Assembly: GCA_904419005.1 (NCBI GenBank)
Contig: CAJFQI010000022.1
Span: 1-37,006, forward strand
Origin: Candidatus Avimonas faecium
Lineage (GTDB): Bacteria; Bacillota; Clostridia; Oscillospirales; Acutalibacteraceae
Length of the DNA: 37,006 bases
Reading direction: 5' to 3'
A model generated the notes under the pieces. That model was not told where the DNA came from. It worked only from the letters and a program-made list of their open reading frames with translations, and ran no database searches. Made by a program: the position numbers and the translations under genes. Every line of letters starts with the position of its first letter. Position 1 is the stretch's first letter. Positions 17,039-24,105 of the stretch are shown in pieces.

Positions 17039-17914
17039 ATGAACCGCGTAGGAATTTATTACGCCTTTTGGGAGAAGGAGTGGTCGGCGGACTTCCTGCC
17101 CTATGTCCGCAAGGTGAAGAGCCTGGGGTTTGACACGCTGGAGGTGGCCGCCGGCGCCCTGCCCCAAATGACCGCCGCCGCCCGCCGCGCCCTGAGGGAC
17201 GAAGCGGAGGCGGAAGGGATCCAGCTGACCTGCTGCATGGGGCTTGACCCGGCGCACGACGTATCCTCCCTGGACGAGTCGGTGCGGCGGGAGGGGATCC
17301 GCTACGTCGGCACGGTCCTGGACTGCATCCACGAGATCGGCAGCCAGGTTTTCTCGGGGATTAACTATGCCTACTGGCCCATCCGGATTGCAGCGGACTA
17401 CGATTACAAAATGGCGGCGCGGGAGCGTTCGCTGGCTTCGCTCCGGGAGATTCTCAAAAAGGCGGAGGACTACGGCATCACCTACTGCCTGGAGGTGGTC
17501 AACCGGTTTGAGCAGTGCATTCTCAACAGCGCGGCGGAGGGAGTCGCTTACCTGCAGGAGCTGGAAAGCCCGGCGGCCAAGCTGCTGCTTGATACCTTCC
17601 ATATGAACATTGAAGAGGATTCTTTGGGTGATGCAATCCGTTCGGCCAAGGGGGTACTCGGCCATTTCCACATCGGCGAGTGCAACCGCAAGACGCCGGG
17701 GGCCGGCCGGATGCCCTGGGCGGAAATCTTCTCGGCGCTGCACGATATTGCATATACCGGCGCGGTGGTGATGGAGCCGTTTATCCGGATGGGCGGCCAG
17801 GTGGGCAAGGATATCAAGATTTTCCGCGATATCAGCGGCGGCGCCGACGACGCGGAGATGGACCGGCTGGCGGCAGCATCGGCTGCTTTTGTGCGGCGGG
17901 GGCTGGCAGGCTGA
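17039..17914 (+). CDS. Ketose 3-epimerase (D-tagatose/D-allulose 3-epimerase family)
   Basis: A 291-residue TIM-barrel epimerase. All four metal ligands of the D-tagatose 3-epimerase family are present, and at the same residue numbers as I recall for the Pseudomonas cichorii enzyme: Glu152 (LEVVNRFEQ), Asp185 (LLDTFHMNIEE), His211 (GHFHIGECNR) and Glu246 (VMEPF), plus His188 and Arg217. These enzymes epimerise free ketoses at C3, for example D-fructose/D-allulose and D-ribulose/D-xylulose. ATG 17039 follows AAAGGATGGAG. Next to an aldose/ketose isomerase and a ketose kinase, it could convert an isomerase product such as D-ribulose into one the kinase prefers. Confidence 0.92.
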   Translation: MNRVGIYYAFWEKEWSADFLPYVRKVKSLGFDTLEVAAGALPQMTAAARRALRDEAEAEGIQLTCCMGLDPAHDVSSLDESVRREGIRYVGTVLDCIHEIGSQVFSGINYAYWPIRIAADYDYKMAARERSLASLREILKKAEDYGITYCLEVVNRFEQCILNSAAEGVAYLQELESPAAKLLLDTFHMNIEEDSLGDAIRSAKGVLGHFHIGECNRKTPGAGRMPWAEIFSALHDIAYTGAVVMEPFIRMGGQVGKDIKIFRDISGGADDAEMDRLAAASAAFVRRGLAG

Positions 17915-17958
17915 ACGCCTGCCCTCGGCCAATTTGATCGGGAAAAGGAGAGACGGCT

Positions 17959-19377
17959 ATGAAAAAAATCCGGGTCGGGCTGCTTACCCTGTCCGACGGG
18001 CGCATTTACCTGCATGAGGAATATAAGCAGCTCAATTTTGACAAGCAGCACGCCATTGCGGCGGCGCTGACCGAAACCGGCCTGTTTGAGGTGGTGGAGG
18101 GGACGCGCCTGCTGAATTCCAACGCCGTGGCCAAGGAGGAGGCCATCCGCCTGCGGGAAAGCGGGGTGGAGGTCACGATCTTTAACTACAGCATCTGGTG
18201 CTACCCCCAGTTCACGGTGGTTGCGCAGAACTTTGCGCCGGGGCCCTACCTGCTGTTTTCCAACCTGCATCCGTCCCAATGCGGGATGGTGGGGATGCTC
18301 GCGGCGGCCGGTTCCCTGGATCAGCTCGGCGTCAAATACGCCCGGCTGTGGGGGGATGTCGCGGATGAAACGGTCAAGGGCCGGATGGTTTCCTTCCTCA
18401 AAGCGGCGGCGGCGGTATCCCGTCTCCGGGGGCTGACCTTCGGCAACTTCGGCGGCCGCCCGCTGGGGATGTATACGGCTGTGGCCAATCTTGAGCAGTG
18501 GCAGAAGCAGTTCGGCATTGATGTAGAAAATATTGAGCAGGAGGATATCGTCCGCGCCGGCGACGCCGCCGACGCGGCGGAGGTGGAGCGCGGGTTTGAC
18601 TGGCTAACCAAGCATGTCGGAAAAATCGCTTACGACGGGAAGGTGCTTACCCCGGAAAAGCTGAGGACGCAGATCCGCTCTTACCTGGGGCTGCGCCGGA
18701 TCATCCGCGAACGCGGGCTGGACTTCGTCGGCATCAAGGCGCACGGCGACCTGACCGACCATTACTGCACCATGGACGTGGCCGAAGCGCTGCTGAACGA
18801 CCCGTACGACTGGGACGGCCCGAAAGAGCCGGTGGTGGCCGCGACCGAAAGCGACATGGACGGCGCGCTGACTATGCAGATCTTCAAGCACCTGACCGGG
18901 CTGCCGGTGCTGTTTGCGGATGTGCGGCATTACGACGCGGCGCACGATGTGTGGTTCTTTTCCAATTCCGGCACCCACGCCACCTATTTTGCCGGCGGCT
19001 CGCTGGATCCGGCGGTCAACCTGCGGGAGGTTTCCCTTCTGCCGGAAACCGACGATTATCCCGCCGGCGGCGCCTCGGTCCATCATTTCGCCAAGGCCGG
19101 CCGGGTCACGCTGGCCCGCCTGGCCCGCAAAAGCGGCCGGTATTACCTGACCATCGTCCCCGGCGAATTCGTCAACTTCCCCCGCGAGGAGATGCTTGCC
19201 CTGGGCGCGACGACGACCCCTGCCTGGCCCTGCGCCTTTACCAGGCTCCATGTGTCGGCGGACGAATTTATCCGCCGGTTCCCCTGCAACCATATCCATG
19301 GGGTTTACGGTGACTATGTGCAGGACCTGGTACAGGTGGCGGAACTGCTCGATATCCCGTATCAGATTTTTGAATAA
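17959..19377 (+). CDS. L-fucose/L-arabinose isomerase family protein
   Basis: A 472-residue cytosolic protein of the FucI/AraA fold. A Rossmann-like N-terminal domain (VGLLTLSDGR onward) is followed by the metal-site region: ATESDMDGALTMQIFKH supplies a Glu, LFADVRHYD an Asp, and FPCNHIHGVYGDY near the C-terminus supplies His. These correspond to the Glu-Asp-His manganese site of L-fucose isomerase, though I place them by motif only. FucI-type enzymes interconvert L-fucose/L-fuculose and also D-arabinose/D-ribulose. AAAGGAG precedes ATG 17959. The neighbours (kinase, epimerase, aldolase) complete an isomerase-kinase-aldolase set. Confidence 0.87.
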   Translation: MKKIRVGLLTLSDGRIYLHEEYKQLNFDKQHAIAAALTETGLFEVVEGTRLLNSNAVAKEEAIRLRESGVEVTIFNYSIWCYPQFTVVAQNFAPGPYLLFSNLHPSQCGMVGMLAAAGSLDQLGVKYARLWGDVADETVKGRMVSFLKAAAAVSRLRGLTFGNFGGRPLGMYTAVANLEQWQKQFGIDVENIEQEDIVRAGDAADAAEVERGFDWLTKHVGKIAYDGKVLTPEKLRTQIRSYLGLRRIIRERGLDFVGIKAHGDLTDHYCTMDVAEALLNDPYDWDGPKEPVVAATESDMDGALTMQIFKHLTGLPVLFADVRHYDAAHDVWFFSNSGTHATYFAGGSLDPAVNLREVSLLPETDDYPAGGASVHHFAKAGRVTLARLARKSGRYYLTIVPGEFVNFPREEMLALGATTTPAWPCAFTRLHVSADEFIRRFPCNHIHGVYGDYVQDLVQVAELLDIPYQIFE

Positions 19378-19391
19378 AAGGAGACGGCAAT

Positions 19392-20102
19392 ATGAAAACC
19401 AATCTTACCCCCGAAGCGCTGGCCCGGTATTTTGACCAAACGCTGCTCAAAGCCTATGTGACCGAAGCGGATTTTGAGGCGTTTTGCCGGCAGAGCGACG
19501 AATACGGCTTTGCTATGGTCGCCATCAACTCCGCACCCGTCAAATTCTGCAAAGCCATCCTGCGGGACAGCCGGGTGCATGTCGGCGCGGCGATCGGCTT
19601 CCCGCTCGGCCAAACCACGATTGAGGACAAGGTTTTTGAGACCCGTCAGGCGATTGCGGACGGGGCGGATGAGATTGACTATGTCGTTAACCTTGTCAAG
19701 CTCAAGAGCGGCGATCTGGCCTATGTGAAGGAGGAAATGCAGCAGATCGTCGGGGCCTGCCGGGAACATGGGAAGATCTCTAAGGTGATTTTTGAAAACT
19801 GCTACCTGACCGACGAGGAGAAAAGGACGCTGTGCCGGATCGCCCTGGAGGTCAAGCCGGACTTTATCAAGACCAGCACCGGCTTCGGCACGCCGGCGCC
19901 GGGGGTGGCGGTCGGCGCCACGGTGGAGGACGTGCGGCTGATGAAATCGATGGTCGGCGATGCAGTGAAGGTCAAAGCGGCCGGCGGCGTCCGCACCCTG
20001 GACGAAGCCCTGGCGATGATTGAGGCAGGGGCCGAACGGATCGGGACCAGCGCCGGCGTGGCCATTGTTGAGGAATTGAAGGCTCGGCTGGCGGGGAAAT
20101 AA
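19392..20102 (+). CDS. deoC: DeoC-family aldolase (deoxyribose-phosphate aldolase-like)
   Basis: A 236-residue class I aldolase. The DeoC triad is present: Asp96 (GADEIDYVVN), the Schiff-base Lys160 (FIKTSTGFG) and Lys195 (VKAAGGVR). DeoC cleaves 2-deoxyribose 5-phosphate into acetaldehyde and glyceraldehyde 3-phosphate; relatives such as LsrF act on other phosphorylated sugars. The N-terminus (ARYFDQTLLKAYVTEADF) departs from the usual IDHTLL-type start, so this may be an operon-specific paralogue. It is 14 bases after the isomerase gene, and no nucleoside genes (deoA, deoB, pdp, cdd) are adjacent, which supports a role in this sugar pathway instead. Confidence 0.88.
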   Translation: MKTNLTPEALARYFDQTLLKAYVTEADFEAFCRQSDEYGFAMVAINSAPVKFCKAILRDSRVHVGAAIGFPLGQTTIEDKVFETRQAIADGADEIDYVVNLVKLKSGDLAYVKEEMQQIVGACREHGKISKVIFENCYLTDEEKRTLCRIALEVKPDFIKTSTGFGTPAPGVAVGATVEDVRLMKSMVGDAVKVKAAGGVRTLDEALAMIEAGAERIGTSAGVAIVEELKARLAGK

Positions 20103-20120
20103 GCCCGAGCTTTGGCAGTG

Positions 20121-20157
20121 AGGCCCGCCGGACCGGCCAAGGCTGGACGGCGGGCCT
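20121..20157 (+). terminator. Compound hairpin after deoC, partial terminator
   Basis: AGGCCCGCCG (20121-20130) pairs with CGGCGGGCCT (20148-20157), and inside it CCGGCC (20133-20138) pairs with GGCTGG (20141-20146). Only three T residues follow, so it may attenuate or process the message before the GH2 gene rather than end it. Confidence 0.55.
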
Positions 20158-20169
20158 TTGATCAATGGA

Positions 20170-20204
20170 AAGGAGGGCCGGCGGCATCCGCCGGCGCAAC
20201 GGCT
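20170..20204 (+). promoter_or_regulatory. Ribosome binding site with a hairpin between SD and start codon
   Basis: AAGGAGG (20170-20176) is 28 bases from ATG 20205. The gap holds an 8-bp perfect hairpin with a 3-base loop (GCCGGCGG 20177-20184 with CCGCCGGC 20188-20195). Folding would leave about nine bases between SD and ATG, a normal spacing. Confidence 0.55.
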
Positions 20205-22742
20205 ATGAATGGACAATCGCTTGATCAAAGGGAAAAGGCCCTCTGGTCGCCCGCTCCCGCGCCGTTTGAAGGGCCGGCGGTGGCGCTGGAGCCCTGTGCC
20301 GAGGACGGCCCGCTGCCGGACGGCGTGCGCACCTTTTCGCTGGACGGCGCGGGCTGGGAAATGATTGACGGCGGCACCGTGGCGGAGCGCACGGACCCGG
20401 CCATCCCGTGGGAGGGCGCGCTGAAGGCGCGGATCCCGAATACTGTCCATACCATCCTGTATGAGAACGGGGTGATCCCCGATCCGCTATTTGCCAAGAA
20501 CGACAAGCTTGCGCGGGAAAACAGCTATAAGACCTGGTGGTTCCGGCGGGAATTCGATTTTGACGAGGATTTTGCCGACCCGCGGCTTTGCTTTGACGGG
20601 GTGTGCTACAATGCGGTGTTCTGGCTCAACGGCCATTTCCTGGGAGGGCATATCGGCATGTTCGGCGGGCCGGAATACCCGGTCGGCGGCCTGTTAAAAA
20701 AGCATAACGTGCTGATCGTCAAGGTGGAAAACGCGCCGGCGGATCCCCGTCCTTACTCGGCCTATGCCGATCACGACGAGGGCTGGAAGTACGGCGTTGT
20801 GGTCAACTGTGTTTACGGCTGGCATTACGCCTGCATCCCTTCCCGCGGCATCTGGGCCCCGGTCTGCCTCCGCGAGACCCCGCGCCTTGCTGCCGAGAGG
20901 CCGTTTATCGTTACCAGCGATTACCGCAGCGGCCGGCTGACCGTCTGCATCAAGCTGACGGGGACGGGCCGGGGCCGGGTGCGCATCCGGATTCGGCCGC
21001 ACAATTTTGCCGGCGAAGGCCGGCGATTTGCCGCGGAGTTTGAGGCGCCGGGCGGCGTCACGATGCTGCGCTATACGTTTACCGTGGATAACGCCCGGCT
21101 CTGGTGGCCGAACGGCTACGGCGAGCAGCCGCTGTATGAGGCAGCCGTAGCGGTGGAGCCGGAGGGCGACCTCCCGCAGGTATTCCACGAGTTGTTCGGC
21201 ATCCGGGAGATCGTCATGCAGCCCCTGCCGCAGGGCCCCCGGGAGAATCTGTACAACTGGACGCTGACGGTGAACGGCCGCCCCCTTTTTGTCAAGGGGA
21301 CCAACTGGTGTACCACCGACGCGCTGCTGCGCTTCCCTGAAGAACGGTACGACCGGTTCCTTACCCTCGCCAAGGCGCAGAACCTGCAGTTCCTGCGGGC
21401 CTGGGGCGGAGGGATGCCCGAAAGCGATTATTTTTACCGCCGGTGCGACGAGCTGGGGCTGATGGTGGCGCAGGAGTGGCCCACCTGCTGGGACAGCCAG
21501 AAGCTGCAGCCGATTGAGGCGCTGGTGGAAACGGCGCTGATCCACACGGTGCGGCTGCGCAACCATCCCAGCCTGGTCCAGTGGGCGGGCGGCAACGAGT
21601 CGGCGCAGGCCGACGGCCCGGCCATGGATGCGCTGGCCCGGGTCGCCTTTGAGCTGGACGGCACCCGTCCGTTCCACCGCACCTCTCCCTACGGCGGCTC
21701 GCTGCACAGCTACAGCACCTTCTGGGAGATGGAGGAGATGGACGCGGCGCTGAACCTCCGGGCGCCCTTTATCGGGGAATTCGGCATGGCCTCCTGCCCC
21801 AACCGGGAGAGCGTGTACCGGTATATCCCGGAAGAGGAGCGGACGCTCTGGGACCCGGAGGCGAAAACGGCCTTTAATTACCATACTCCCCGTTTCAACG
21901 AGTTCCGCTGGCCGGAGGAGTACAACGACATGGATCATCTGCTCCGGCGGGCGGTGGAATTCGGGGAGATCCGTAGCCTTGATGATTTTATTTTCGGCAC
22001 CCAGATGGCGCAGTCTACCGCCGTGCGGCATACGCTTGAGGCGGCCCGCGCCGATTGGCCGCAGGCGGCCGGGATCTGCTATTATAAGCTGACCGACGTA
22101 TATCCCGCCTGTTCCTGGTCTACTGTGGATTATTACGGCGTGCCAAAAACGTCCTATTATGTGCTGCGGCAGGCGTATGCCCCCCTGCACGCCATGCTGG
22201 TCATCCGTTCCATTGATGCTGTGCAGAATTATCCGGTTGTCCTGCTGGATGACAACGGGGACGCGGCGGCCAAGCCCTGCGAGGTGGTTGTCCGCTTCTT
22301 TGACGGGGCGCTCCGCCTTGTCCGGCAGGAGGCTTATGCGGCCAGGCCTTCCGGCGCAGTTACGCCGGTCGGCGAAATCCGGCTGTCCGCCCAGGAAGCC
22401 GCCATAACCCCTCTTTTGATCCATGTAGAGCTGAGGGTAGACGGTGTGCGGCGGGACGACACGTTCTATTGGCAGAATTATCGGAAAGAACCGGGATGCC
22501 TGCGGACGCTGCCGGCTGCCCGGCTGGAGGCCCGCCCGCTGGGCGGGGGCCGGGTTGAAGCTGTCAATACCGGTTCTGTGCCTGCTGCCGGCGTGCTGGT
22601 AGAATGCCCGGAGCACGATACCTCATTCACCTGCAGTGACGGCATGTTCTGGCTGGATGTGGGCGAAAGCCGCGTTTTAACGGTCAGCCATACGGAAGGG
22701 CTGCGGCTTTCTGCGTGGAATGTCCCGCCGGTCCTTTACTGA
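20205..22742 (+). CDS. GH2 family beta-mannosidase-like glycoside hydrolase
   Basis: An 845-residue cytosolic GH2 enzyme with the full domain set: an N-terminal sugar-binding beta-sandwich (about 40-230, with NGHFLGGHIGMFGG), a middle immunoglobulin-like domain (about 230-345), the TIM barrel (about 350-650) and C-terminal beta domains. The acid/base Glu465 is in WAGGNES and the nucleophile Glu525 in GEFG. The blocks RAWGGGMPESDYFYRRCDELGLMVAQEWP and NHPSLVQW are typical of beta-mannosidase-like GH2 proteins rather than beta-galactosidases. Exact specificity is not proven. The frame opens upstream at TTG 20112, but those residues are the deoC terminator region, so ATG 20205 is chosen. It is the last gene of the operon and fits the neighbouring mannan locus too. 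Confidence 0.88.
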   Translation: MNGQSLDQREKALWSPAPAPFEGPAVALEPCAEDGPLPDGVRTFSLDGAGWEMIDGGTVAERTDPAIPWEGALKARIPNTVHTILYENGVIPDPLFAKNDKLARENSYKTWWFRREFDFDEDFADPRLCFDGVCYNAVFWLNGHFLGGHIGMFGGPEYPVGGLLKKHNVLIVKVENAPADPRPYSAYADHDEGWKYGVVVNCVYGWHYACIPSRGIWAPVCLRETPRLAAERPFIVTSDYRSGRLTVCIKLTGTGRGRVRIRIRPHNFAGEGRRFAAEFEAPGGVTMLRYTFTVDNARLWWPNGYGEQPLYEAAVAVEPEGDLPQVFHELFGIREIVMQPLPQGPRENLYNWTLTVNGRPLFVKGTNWCTTDALLRFPEERYDRFLTLAKAQNLQFLRAWGGGMPESDYFYRRCDELGLMVAQEWPTCWDSQKLQPIEALVETALIHTVRLRNHPSLVQWAGGNESAQADGPAMDALARVAFELDGTRPFHRTSPYGGSLHSYSTFWEMEEMDAALNLRAPFIGEFGMASCPNRESVYRYIPEEERTLWDPEAKTAFNYHTPRFNEFRWPEEYNDMDHLLRRAVEFGEIRSLDDFIFGTQMAQSTAVRHTLEAARADWPQAAGICYYKLTDVYPACSWSTVDYYGVPKTSYYVLRQAYAPLHAMLVIRSIDAVQNYPVVLLDDNGDAAAKPCEVVVRFFDGALRLVRQEAYAARPSGAVTPVGEIRLSAQEAAITPLLIHVELRVDGVRRDDTFYWQNYRKEPGCLRTLPAARLEARPLGGGRVEAVNTGSVPAAGVLVECPEHDTSFTCSDGMFWLDVGESRVLTVSHTEGLRLSAWNVPPVLY

Positions 22743-22790
22743 AGGGACGCGCCCCTTCCTGCCGGGCCATTGTGCAAAGCTAAAGCGGAA

Positions 22791-22824
22791 AAATGGACCT
22801 CCTGTGGGGCAGGAGGTCCATTTT
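22791..22824. terminator. Bidirectional rho-independent terminator
   Basis: A perfect 14-bp stem: AAATGGACCTCCTG (22791-22804) with CAGGAGGTCCATTT (22810-22823), a five-base loop and A/T tails on both sides. It separates the convergent GH2 and AraC genes. Confidence 0.93.
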
Positions 22825-22860
22825 ATCTGCGGGGACGGAGCCGCCAGGGAACAGGGGCCC

Positions 22861-23706
22861 TCATTTCCAAATATGGATGTTGCTGTAGGCGCTGCGGTAT
22901 TTTGAGGGGGAGATGCCGTATTTCTGCTTAAATATGGTGATGAAATGGCTCAGCGAGGTAAAACCCAGCTCCATAGAAATAGAGAGGATGTCTTTGGTGG
23001 TTGACGTCAGCAGGTTGGCGGCGTATTGGAGTCGCAGGTTGGTCACATATTTCACCGGGGTGATCCCCATCTCCTGCTTCATCAGCCGGCAGAGATGCCC
23101 GTGGCTGAACCCGGAAATCCGCACCAGCGCCGGGACCCCCTCCTCAATATTTTCCGGCGTGTTCATCATGGCCAGGACGGACAGCAGGAAATTCTCCGAA
23201 TGGAGGTTCTGCTGCTCATAATCCGTCAGGAAATACATCAGCACGTCAATCAGCAGGGTCTTTAGCTGGATGACCAGGCTTTTTTTGGAGGGGCTTACGT
23301 TGAGCATCGTGTGCTTTTTCTTGAGCGAGGAAATCTGCGCCGGGGTCAGCGTGATTTTGGGCGGCTCCTTTCCCTCCAGAAGGCGGGCGGTCAGGTCGCT
23401 GTCGAAAAAACGCACGGCGTTGTCAAAGTGCAGGGTGCGGAAGCTGACATTGATCATCTCGCAGTCGGCGGTTTCCGCGATGCGGTATTTGTGGCAGTCG
23501 TCCGGCCGGATGAATACCGCGTCCCCCGCCCGGAGCAGTGTGGTTTTCCCGTTGACAATATGGCAGATCTCGCCGGAGGTGATGATGAAATACTCGTAGT
23601 AATTGTGCGCATGCATTTCCGTCAAAATGCTGCGGTTGTTGAGAAAGCGGTAAGCCATGCCGATTTCCATATCCATATAGTCGCTGTCGTGGATAACGGA
23701 GTGCAT
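22861..23706 (-). CDS. AraC family regulator with N-terminal cupin
   Basis: A 281-residue transcription factor. The N-terminal cupin sugar-sensing domain (about 15-110) has EMHAHNYYEYFIITSGE and GDAVFIRPDDCHKYRI; the C-terminal double helix-turn-helix (about 185-281) has SGFSHGHLCRLMKQEMGITPVKYVTNLRL and the second helix pair DILSISMELGFTSLSHFITIFKQKYGISPSKYR. ATG 23706 on the minus strand is chosen because AGGTGAT lies six bases upstream; the open frame continues to 23955 but through AT-rich DNA that contains this gene's own promoter. It is divergent from the GH130 gene, the usual layout for an AraC activator of the adjacent glycan operon. Confidence 0.92.
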   Translation of the reverse strand: MHSVIHDSDYMDMEIGMAYRFLNNRSILTEMHAHNYYEYFIITSGEICHIVNGKTTLLRAGDAVFIRPDDCHKYRIAETADCEMINVSFRTLHFDNAVRFFDSDLTARLLEGKEPPKITLTPAQISSLKKKHTMLNVSPSKKSLVIQLKTLLIDVLMYFLTDYEQQNLHSENFLLSVLAMMNTPENIEEGVPALVRISGFSHGHLCRLMKQEMGITPVKYVTNLRLQYAANLLTSTTKDILSISMELGFTSLSHFITIFKQKYGISPSKYRSAYSNIHIWK

Positions 23707-23815
23707 TTGCAGATCACCTCGAAATAATATTGAAATTTTAATCTCATCTGAAAGAATCGAAAAAGTCCATCGGTAAAAAATCCGTGATAAGGAACGAAAA
23801 AATAAGAACATATGC

Positions 23816-23829
23816 TGAAAGCGCTCACC
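23816..23829. promoter_or_regulatory. cre-like site (candidate CcpA operator)
   Basis: TGAAAGCGCTCACC matches most of the firmicute catabolite-response consensus (TGWAARCGYTWNCW), with a perfect AGCGCT core and two mismatched end positions. It lies just downstream of the AraC -10 box, where a bound repressor would block transcription. Confidence 0.35.
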
Positions 23830-23842
23830 TTTCCTCTCTTTG

Positions 23843-23871
23843 ATATTAAAGAAACTCATAGATAAAGTCAA
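23843..23871 (-). promoter_or_regulatory. Promoter of the AraC regulator gene
   Basis: Read on the minus strand: TTGACT (23866-23871), a 17-base spacer and TAATAT (23843-23848). The transcript would begin about 130 bases before ATG 23706. Confidence 0.65.
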
Positions 23872-23932
23872 TAATTTGTTTTCATAAAATTCTATTTTTT
23901 CACTTGAGATTCCCGATTGACGGATTTCTTGG

Positions 23933-23949
23933 AGGAAATGTAAGGAAAT
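23933..23949 (+). promoter_or_regulatory. AGGAAAT direct repeat, candidate AraC-regulator site
   Basis: AGGAAAT at 23933-23939 and again at 23943-23949, exactly 10 bases apart, ending 13 bases before the likely -35 position of the GH130 promoter. AraC-family activators commonly bind such tandem half-sites. The assignment is inferred. Confidence 0.35.
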
Positions 23950-23962
23950 ATCCATGGGTCCC

Positions 23963-23990
23963 TTTATTTCTTGCGATTTTTTGATATAAT
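23963..23990 (+). promoter_or_regulatory. Extended -10 promoter of the GH130/ABC operon
   Basis: A perfect TATAAT (23985-23990) preceded by TGA (extended -10), with only a poor -35 (TTTATT, 23963-23968). A weak -35 is usual at activator-dependent promoters and agrees with control by the divergent AraC protein. Confidence 0.55.
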
Positions 23991-24105
23991 ATTTTTCGAC
24001 AAAGGCACAATGTTAAAAAAGGAAAAGTATTTGCGGATGCGGCCGTGTTAAAATAAGCACAGATTTTTGAGGATTCCAACTTCAATGTAGGGAGAGCTTG
24101 GCCGT

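Larger units (their letters stand above)
23707..24105. promoter_or_regulatory. AT-rich divergent regulatory region between AraC and GH130 genes
   Basis: A 399-base gap with no gene. It is far more AT-rich than its surroundings. It contains the AraC promoter, a cre-like palindrome, a paired direct repeat and an extended -10 promoter facing GH130, listed separately. Leaders of roughly 110-130 bases are implied on each side. Confidence 0.75.

Noticed and set aside
10640-20102. A puerarin-type C-glycoside cleavage cluster (Dgp-like), suggested by a Gfo/Idh/MocA enzyme near a sugar epimerase
   Set aside because: No small DgpB-like (DUF6379) partner is present, and the epimerase carries the full set of ketose 3-epimerase ligands, so free-ketose epimerisation is more likely.
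20694-22616. A 640-codon open frame on the minus strand opposite the GH2 gene
   Set aside because: Shadow frame; the GH2 enzyme with complete active site occupies the plus strand.
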